Below, in pieces: positions 58,498-64,000 of a stretch of DNA of 64,000 nt. The stretch is from positions 1-64,000 of IMG/VR virus record IMGVR_UViG_3300049629_001818. One strand, written 5' to 3'. The notes beneath the pieces are model-generated. The model was not told where the DNA came from. It made no database searches and saw only the letters and a program-made list of their open reading frames with translations. Every line of letters starts with the position of its first letter. Position 1 is the first letter of the stretch. The position numbers were made by a program, and so were the translations under genes. Origin of the DNA: a virus.

Positions 58498-59421
58498 TTA
58501 TTGTTTAATCTGAATGTAAAGATGTATCCAAAACTCTTCGGCTCTAAGTGAGATCTTTACCTTATTCGACCACCTATAACTTCTCAATTTTTCCTTTATT
58601 TCTTCCTTTATTTTCTCAAATGAAGAAGGGTCGATTTCTCTACTACTCCAAACACCTAGTCCATACCAACCGAAATGTAAAAGGTGCTTCTCCCATAGAG
58701 AAAACTTATCACTACTTGGAAAATCAAACCCATCAACTGAAGTTTTAATTTTTCCAAGAAGAAGTAGGTTTTGGGGAGTGACCTCCATAAAATCTCTTTT
58801 TATTTCCCAGAGTATTTTAGCACCCAACGAAGATATATACCTAGAAAAATTTCCTGTAAATTTTACCTCTTGTATAGGGTAAAATTCAGATTTTGTATAA
58901 AAACCATAGCAAAAAAGTCCGTCATTTTTTACTCCCCAGAAAGCTTTTACCCATTTTTGATCTCCTGGTATTTTTTCAACTTCTTGATTGATAGAAGTTA
59001 TTCTAGTAGAGAGATTTAATAACTTTTCTCTCCAGATCTTTTTTGTTGTAAAATAAACAAGCCAATCCCTCTTTGGTTTTTTTTCTACCTCAATACCATC
59101 AATAAAAGATAGTGTTTTTACGAAAAGTTTGAAGAGTGTTTTTTGCCTAATAGGATCTATAGACTGAATGGACGCAGTAACCTGCTTAGGTGAATCTTTG
59201 GATAGTTTATCCTCTATTCTTTTACGAAGATTTTCTTTTTGGCTGCTATTCAATGTATCTAGAAGATTTTCTAATCCAATTGTAGGATCTTTATCCTCGA
59301 TATATTCATCAATAATATCCAAAAGTGAAGGATCCTTCTCGGTTAAGTTTGATACCCAAAGTGAAAAGTTTATCAACTTTGATTCTGAAATCCAGTTCTT
59401 AAAATTATAGATAGTATTCAT
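58498..59421 (-). CDS. Protein of unknown function with targeting-like N-terminus, 307 aa
   Basis: The start 'MNTIYNFKNWISES' fits the candidate capsid-targeting peptide set. The protein is otherwise helical in its first 120 residues and alpha/beta after that ('KWVKAFWGVKNDGLFCYGF'). It lies among tail genes, 18 bp before the gp26-like gene. No family is recognised. Confidence 0.55.
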   Translation of the reverse strand: MNTIYNFKNWISESKLINFSLWVSNLTEKDPSLLDIIDEYIEDKDPTIGLENLLDTLNSSQKENLRKRIEDKLSKDSPKQVTASIQSIDPIRQKTLFKLFVKTLSFIDGIEVEKKPKRDWLVYFTTKKIWREKLLNLSTRITSINQEVEKIPGDQKWVKAFWGVKNDGLFCYGFYTKSEFYPIQEVKFTGNFSRYISSLGAKILWEIKRDFMEVTPQNLLLLGKIKTSVDGFDFPSSDKFSLWEKHLLHFGWYGLGVWSSREIDPSSFEKIKEEIKEKLRSYRWSNKVKISLRAEEFWIHLYIQIKQ

Positions 59422-59425
59422 ATTT

Positions 59426-60073
59426 TTAAGATGAAGTAACGGTTAGACTTATCGTAAGACCTTGTCCAACACTATTTCCAGCTCTATCGGATACATCGAA
59501 AGTTATAACATAGGCACCAACACCTGAAATATAGTTACTATAGGTCGAATTGGTATAGATAAAAATATTCGATTCTGTGAGGGTCAATACACCATCTCTA
59601 TTATCTGAAGTTTGTCTAACAAGATCGGTAATTAAATCTCTTTTTGACATTATATCTGAATATACCCAAGTTGCTGAAAAAGTTCCAGAATAGGTAGAAG
59701 ACCATGTTCCTGTAACGTTGTTTAGTTTTACAACCGGATTGAAATAGATTACAGGTGCCTCTGAATCTTCTCTTGAGGAGGTCGCTCCTAGATCTGTTAT
59801 TTTTCTTGTAGGATCATCCTTAATCCAACCAATCAAACTATAAACTTGATTTGCAACACTCTGGCTACTAAAATCGAATCTCAAATCTTCTGAAGTTGAA
59901 TAAACCAACACTGAAGATTCCTCCTTCACTACACTAGTTATAGTTGATATAGGAAACTGAGCACTAACTTTAGATCCCGAATTGTCTAGAATCTTGAAAC
60001 TCTTTGAAGTATTTTCTAGTTGATATATCGAGATATCTTCTAAATAGGTTCCGATTTTTGATGAGTAGGTCAT
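59426..60073 (-). CDS. Virion protein with Ig-like domain, 215 aa
   Basis: The C-terminal 100 residues look like an immunoglobulin or HYR-type fold: 'GTWSSTYSGTFSATWVYSD' and the ending 'GAYVITFDVSDRAGNSVG', with 'DRAGN' characteristic of such surface domains. The N-terminal half is a small beta-rich domain. It lies 4 bp from the next tail gene and is probably a baseplate or fibre decoration. Confidence 0.6.
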   Translation of the reverse strand: MTYSSKIGTYLEDISIYQLENTSKSFKILDNSGSKVSAQFPISTITSVVKEESSVLVYSTSEDLRFDFSSQSVANQVYSLIGWIKDDPTRKITDLGATSSREDSEAPVIYFNPVVKLNNVTGTWSSTYSGTFSATWVYSDIMSKRDLITDLVRQTSDNRDGVLTLTESNIFIYTNSTYSNYISGVGAYVITFDVSDRAGNSVGQGLTISLTVTSS

Positions 60074-60087
60074 AATTTTTGTATGAT

Positions 60088-60510
60088 TTAAGTAGCTATG
60101 AGAATATCTATATTAACTCCGTAGTCTAAATTTGGATTGTGAAGATAGATACCAGTAAATGGATTTGCTGAATTTGTATGCATCATCAGAAGTTTAGAAA
60201 AATATTGAGATCTTGAATTATCTATCCAGTTCCAACGAAGGTAGTTTTTATCTTCAACTTTTGATTTGGCATTATACCTAGCTACTATAGCAAAAAAAGT
60301 AGTTTTATCATCAAACTGATCTACTAGATAATCTTCTTGTCCTGCCTCTAGAGTTACCTTAAATTTAGTAAGTTGTTTGTATGGTAAATTTAAATCATTT
60401 AATACTAGTCTTTCAACTGTATTTTGACCATCAACAGCGATCAGATCACCGGCTTGAAATTTTAGATATTTACTACCTTCACCAAATAAACTATTTTCAC
60501 AAACTGCCAT
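60088..60510 (-). CDS. Probable virion structural protein, 140 aa
   Basis: A beta-rich protein ('YLKFQAGDLIAVDGQNTVER', 'FKVTLEAGQEDYLV') in the tail gene row. It has an exact phage-class promoter box 19 nt upstream and lies 14 bp before the Ig-like protein gene. No family is recognised; a virion role is inferred from position. Confidence 0.5.
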   Translation of the reverse strand: MAVCENSLFGEGSKYLKFQAGDLIAVDGQNTVERLVLNDLNLPYKQLTKFKVTLEAGQEDYLVDQFDDKTTFFAIVARYNAKSKVEDKNYLRWNWIDNSRSQYFSKLLMMHTNSANPFTGIYLHNPNLDYGVNIDILIAT

Positions 60511-60529
60511 TTAAATATATATTTTAATC

Positions 60530-60540
60530 TATATATTAAA
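60530..60540 (-). promoter_or_regulatory. Phage-type promoter box
   Basis: An exact TTTAATATATA on the minus strand, 19 nt before the ATG at 60510. Confidence 0.6.
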
Positions 60541-60558
60541 TCTTCAATCCTATTTAAT

Positions 60559-63243
60559 TTAAATTGTATCTTCGTAAAACTTTTGTGAAATTATCTGATA
60601 ATCCGTTGAAATGTTACCAGTGAGTGTAGAGACTATTCTTGTTATAGAAATCTTGTATCCTTTATTATATTTTAAACTAAAAGCATTACACAGATAATTG
60701 TCTAAACAAATAGGAAAACTAACGCCCGATCCAAAAACATAATTTGTTACCACCGGATTTGTGGAAAGATCAAACCACATTTTCGAATCATTCGAATCAA
60801 TATTTAATAATCTGTATTGTCCTGAAAAATCAACCGTAGAAGCAGAACCAACTACAAAATCCTCAAAAAGAACATAATCACCAACTTTCATCGTTTTTTT
60901 GATCAACTTATTTGGTTCTTGAAAAGGAACCAGAAGACTATAATCAGAAAAAAGAAGAACATTTTGATTAAAATTTGTATTGAAATTGAAATTTTTGAAT
61001 TTTTTAGCTGTGTTTGTTGTGTTGGTTGATATATTGTAGTAAATAGGTAAGTTCAGACCTTGAATTAAAGGTGTAAGTGTAGAATCTGTTCTTATAAAAA
61101 TATCAAGTTGTTTATTTTGTGTGGCGTTGTCTGTGCCATCAACAATAATATCCAGTGTTTGACCAAAATCGAGATCTCTATCAATCGTTAAATTCAAACG
61201 TATATTTTGTCCTAAAAATTGTGGATTAATATCATCGTTAATGACTTTTAATAAAAAATCTTTATTTTGCGAAGGTTTGATAAGATACGAAACTGGTCCT
61301 GAAACATTAAACAAATCTGTAGTTCTAACTACTTCAACTGGGTTGTATTTACCATCGATTGAATCAAGTGTTATATAGGAATTACCATTCTGAATAACAC
61401 TTCTTACACTTATAGTGTTACTACCAACAATCTGGTTAGAAGAATAAAGTCTTAAAAGATTTTCTAAAAAATTAATTTTTTGATTAATCTCTTCTATCTG
61501 TGTTTGTGAATAGAGTAAGGTCTTTAGATTTAATATTTCATCTTGAATTTTTCCCTGATCGATAAGTATTTGTAGAAATGACTTATTGGCCATAGAAAGC
61601 TTTCTCATAGCTTCATTAAAAAGGTTAAAGTTAAAAAGAGAATTTATGGCGTCAGGATTATAGGCATCTTGTGGATTATCATTTGTTATGGCAAAGTTTA
61701 AGATAAGATTGAACGCATAAGAAACACCATCTTGATTGGAGTTGGCACAAAGTTTTGAAAAACTAGGCAGTCGATATCCAACTTCATTTGGTAGTGGATT
61801 ATTATTTGGATTATCCAAAAAAGTAATACCGTAAAGATTTTTTGAGATATTACCATTTGAATCTATCACGTCGTAATACCAAAGTATGGCGTTGAATTCA
61901 AAATCTTTTGGTGGATTACCATTGACATTGAGCATATTAAACTCGTCAAAAGTTGTAATCTCTTGATTACGAGAATTCATTTTAACATAGTGATCTCTAT
62001 CAAAGTCAATTGATAAACCATCTAGTTTAGATGAGCTAACTGAGAAATTATTTACGTCACCTGATATACCAAAAAAATCTCCTCTTCTTCTTTGTGAATC
62101 ACCAGTAGATATTTGATAAGTATAAAAACTATTATCAAATTGACCGAAATAACTACCTGGATAATCTTGTGGAGAATTCACAATAGGATTTTTGAAATTC
62201 TCGGCACCAGCGATTTCACTTTGTATTTGTGCTGGTAAAATAGGAAAACCCACTCCAGGTTTATAATTTTTATCAATACGGGTTCTAAAAAGAACATCTG
62301 GTGTTTGACCTGTATTATCGGGTATATGTGCCCAAACTTCAGTATAAGATCTATCAGATTCTTGAACATTATTTACACCATTGACGTTACCTATATACTG
62401 AACTAATCGATGATAAACCAAATTTATAGTAGAAGAAAGATTCGGATTTAAAGCTGCGGCAACATATAGATCAACAATAATAATATCATTACCAGACGAA
62501 CTAGTCTTATAAACTACTTTAGATCTTGCACTAGAAAGTGTAGTAAGAAGATTAGTTAATCCAGAATCACGAGCTAAATCACCCGAGCTGTAACTAGATG
62601 GTTCGATAAATTCTATAATATCTCCTACTTTTAGATTTGTAGCACCTTTTATCTCGATTTCAAGTTTTCCAGTGTGTGATGGGTTGGTGGTCTGGTAGAA
62701 GGTTACCGTTTCAAAATCAAAAATTTCTCTTTCTCTCCAAAGATATTCCTTAAAGTATTCATCGTTAGTAAGATTATTTCTTGCAAACTCTTGAAGATTC
62801 CCAAAATACTCGTCTCCATCGTTTGCTATCTCAAGATCGAATAGATTGAGTTTCTTACACCATTTCCAGAATATTTTCTCAGTGGGTGTTGTTGTATCAT
62901 TATGATCGTAATAAAATTCAGTATTATTAAGCTTCGAAGACTTCATAACAACCTCAAAATTAGCTACGTAGTTTCGTAACGATTCTATAAGCCCATCACT
63001 ATAATCATCAGCTGGTGAAGAAAGTTCTGATTTTGAAAAAGTTCCAAAATCGAAATAAATACTGTTAGTAGCACCATCAGCTGAGAGATTTTGTTTAGGA
63101 AAATTTAATAGAACATAATTAGAAAAATACATTCTAAAATTTTCATTCTGATAAGAAGCTGAAATATCTTCAGCAGCGCCAGGGAAAGCATAAAATGATG
63201 TTCCCCGATTTTTAAGTCTTTTGTAGAGTGGTGTATGGGCCAT
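60559..63243 (-). CDS. Large tail or baseplate structural protein, 894 aa
   Basis: The start 'HTPLYKRLKNRGTSFYAFPG' followed by 'AAEDISASYQNENFRMYFSN' resembles large structural proteins of marine T4-like phages. Near the centre is a coiled-coil segment (about residues 550-600, with heptads around 'QTQIEEINQKINFLENLLRL'), and the rest is mostly beta strands. The size and its position at the head of the leftward tail genes suggest a baseplate wedge or tail-fibre attachment role. An exact phage-class promoter lies 19 nt upstream. Confidence 0.6.
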   Translation of the reverse strand: MAHTPLYKRLKNRGTSFYAFPGAAEDISASYQNENFRMYFSNYVLLNFPKQNLSADGATNSIYFDFGTFSKSELSSPADDYSDGLIESLRNYVANFEVVMKSSKLNNTEFYYDHNDTTTPTEKIFWKWCKKLNLFDLEIANDGDEYFGNLQEFARNNLTNDEYFKEYLWREREIFDFETVTFYQTTNPSHTGKLEIEIKGATNLKVGDIIEFIEPSSYSSGDLARDSGLTNLLTTLSSARSKVVYKTSSSGNDIIIVDLYVAAALNPNLSSTINLVYHRLVQYIGNVNGVNNVQESDRSYTEVWAHIPDNTGQTPDVLFRTRIDKNYKPGVGFPILPAQIQSEIAGAENFKNPIVNSPQDYPGSYFGQFDNSFYTYQISTGDSQRRRGDFFGISGDVNNFSVSSSKLDGLSIDFDRDHYVKMNSRNQEITTFDEFNMLNVNGNPPKDFEFNAILWYYDVIDSNGNISKNLYGITFLDNPNNNPLPNEVGYRLPSFSKLCANSNQDGVSYAFNLILNFAITNDNPQDAYNPDAINSLFNFNLFNEAMRKLSMANKSFLQILIDQGKIQDEILNLKTLLYSQTQIEEINQKINFLENLLRLYSSNQIVGSNTISVRSVIQNGNSYITLDSIDGKYNPVEVVRTTDLFNVSGPVSYLIKPSQNKDFLLKVINDDINPQFLGQNIRLNLTIDRDLDFGQTLDIIVDGTDNATQNKQLDIFIRTDSTLTPLIQGLNLPIYYNISTNTTNTAKKFKNFNFNTNFNQNVLLFSDYSLLVPFQEPNKLIKKTMKVGDYVLFEDFVVGSASTVDFSGQYRLLNIDSNDSKMWFDLSTNPVVTNYVFGSGVSFPICLDNYLCNAFSLKYNKGYKISITRIVSTLTGNISTDYQIISQKFYEDTI

Positions 63244-63262
63244 ATTTTTAGAAAATCAAGGT

Positions 63263-63273
63263 TATATATTAAA
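63263..63273 (-). promoter_or_regulatory. Phage-type promoter box for the 894-residue tail protein
   Basis: An exact TTTAATATATA on the minus strand, 19 nt before the ATG at 63243. Confidence 0.6.
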
Positions 63274-63341
63274 ATTATTCTCCTCGGCAGATATAGATTT
63301 TTAGAACAAAAAAACACTTTTAGATATAATCTAAAAATTTT

Positions 63342-63755
63342 ATGACCAGTATATTCTATCTTATCCTATTTTTCTTATCACAGGCTAATTTTTTTCTGCT
63401 CTTTCATTTTGTAAAAATTTATAAAATAAAAGATTGGTTCAGAGGATTTTTTACGGTCACTAAAAAACTTCCAGAGATTTCAAGTTTTAGAGAGCCTCAA
63501 GATTTTTATCTACTTGGTTTTTGGACTCTAATAAATACACTTAATTTTATTTTCTTGACCGTTGGTCTTCTCTCTAGTCAATGGGTGTTCTTTTTATCAA
63601 CTTTAGTTGGTCTAGCACTACTAACCTTCTTAGAGAGATCTACTAAAAGAGGTGGTATTTACAATCTTATTGTTGATCTTCTAAGATCTGGATTTGTTAC
63701 AACTACTCAGTTTTTGATTGTAATGAATCACTTTCATTGGCACTTTACATTTTAA
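63342..63755 (+). CDS. Membrane protein of unknown function, 137 aa
   Basis: Three or four hydrophobic helices are evident: an N-terminal one (residues about 3-25), two in the middle (about 55-75 and 78-95) and a weaker C-terminal one. The linker after the first helix is basic ('KIYKIKDWFRGFFTVTKK'), implying it faces the cytoplasm. No family is recognised; its place next to uvsX gives no clear clue. Confidence 0.6.
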   Translation: MTSIFYLILFFLSQANFFLLFHFVKIYKIKDWFRGFFTVTKKLPEISSFREPQDFYLLGFWTLINTLNFIFLTVGLLSSQWVFFLSTLVGLALLTFLERSTKRGGIYNLIVDLLRSGFVTTTQFLIVMNHFHWHFTF

Positions 63756-63765
63756 TCTTTTAGCC

Positions 63766-63792
63766 TTTTTTTTGATATAATATCAAAAAAAA
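63766..63792. promoter_or_regulatory. 27-bp near-perfect palindrome before uvsX
   Basis: TTTTTTTTGATAT (63766-63778) and its exact complement ATATCAAAAAAAA (63780-63792) flank a single A. It ends 5 nt before the uvsX ATG. It may be an operator or a hairpin terminator. Confidence 0.5.
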
Positions 63793-63797
63793 GTTTC

Positions 63798-64000
63798 ATG
63801 GCTAAAACTACAAAAAAAGAAGAAAAAAATTCATTTTCATTCACCAAGATCGGTGATATTTTATCAAACATTACAAAAAGCGTTCCTGTTATTATTCAGA
63901 GTGAAATTCGTGAAAAAAAGTTTATCTCAACCGGTGTCTATTTACTAAACGCCGCTCTATCAGCAGATATGCTTGGTGGTGGTATTCAGCACGGAAAGAT
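63798..64000 (+). CDS. uvsX: RecA-like recombinase, T4 UvsX-like (5' part)
   Basis: The first 67 codons are present and the frame runs off the window. After a Lys-rich start the sequence 'FTKIGDILSNITKSVPVIIQ' and 'FISTGVYLLNAALSADMLGG' then 'GIQHGK' matches the N-terminal part of UvsX and of archaeal/phage RecA homologues, where the last segment leads into the Walker A loop. UvsX catalyses strand exchange in recombination-dependent replication together with the gp46/gp47 nuclease. Confidence 0.8.
   Translation, partial: MAKTTKKEEKNSFSFTKIGDILSNITKSVPVIIQSEIREKKFISTGVYLLNAALSADMLGGGIQHGK

Overview
The window is a 64 kb segment of a large, AT-rich T4-like myovirus genome, and its host is most likely a member of the Bacteroidota. 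The viral assignment rests on recognisable T4 core genes: major capsid protein gp23 (3' part), head-completion nuclease gp4, portal gp20, tail tube gp19, recombination nuclease gp47, the topoisomerase subunits gp39 and gp52, a gp26-like baseplate assembly protein and the start of uvsX. The host assignment rests on three things. Six promoters fit the Bacteroidota pattern TTG-N19/20-TAnnTTTG. Start codons are preceded by A-rich tracts rather than Shine-Dalgarno sequences. There is also a Bacteroidota-style bifunctional-nuclease/UVR protein.

Layout. 0-5.7 kb: head genes (gp23, gp4, portal) with an intact homing-endonuclease-like gene and the remnant of another. 5.7-15.7 kb: accessory genes, including two paralogous M42/M28-type metallopeptidases, a glycosyltransferase, a small protein with family A polymerase motifs and a complete IS607-type element (tnpA and tnpB). 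15.7-16.1 kb: a phage-encoded tmRNA with a terminator. 16.2-22.4 kb: a Dam-like methylase, a protein ending in DnaJ-type zinc repeats, several probable capsid-targeted proteins and a lytic transglycosylase. 22.4-32.9 kb: heptose-type epimerase, gp47, gp19, an Alt-like ADP-ribosyltransferase candidate, an FkbM methyltransferase, both topoisomerase genes and a heptose-type kinase. 32.9-39.4 kb: a virion propeller or fibre protein, a small holin, a full ABC exporter, a flavoprotein and a coiled-coil protein. 39.5-53.7 kb: a long rightward accessory block with a VWA/metallopeptidase protein, type II glutamine synthetase, MoxR-type ATPase, BFN-UVR protein, a second Dam-like methylase, a paralogue of the zinc-repeat protein and a PD-(D/E)XK nuclease. 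53.7-63.2 kb: leftward tail and baseplate genes, including a 1309-residue LamG adhesin with Thr/Pro-rich linkers. 63.3-64 kb: a membrane protein and uvsX.

Regulation. Two promoter classes can be read. The first is TTTWATATATA, found before many phage genes and before the tmRNA. It sits either about 5 nt or about 20 nt from the start codon, so some mRNAs are probably leaderless or nearly so. The second is the host-type TTG/TAnnTTTG class, which drives the metabolic and accessory genes (VWA, MoxR, ABC exporter, one peptidase). This suggests an early/middle class read by host sigma and a separate, probably late, class read by a phage factor.

The most unusual features are the tmRNA, whose predicted tag is 29 residues ending in LAVA; the glutamine synthetase; the ABC exporter; the MoxR/VWA pair; and a recurring short peptide (aromatic-x2-F/W-x-x-E type) at the ends of or between domains of many proteins, which resembles T4 capsid-targeting sequences. 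All functional calls are from reading motifs by eye; no database search was run.
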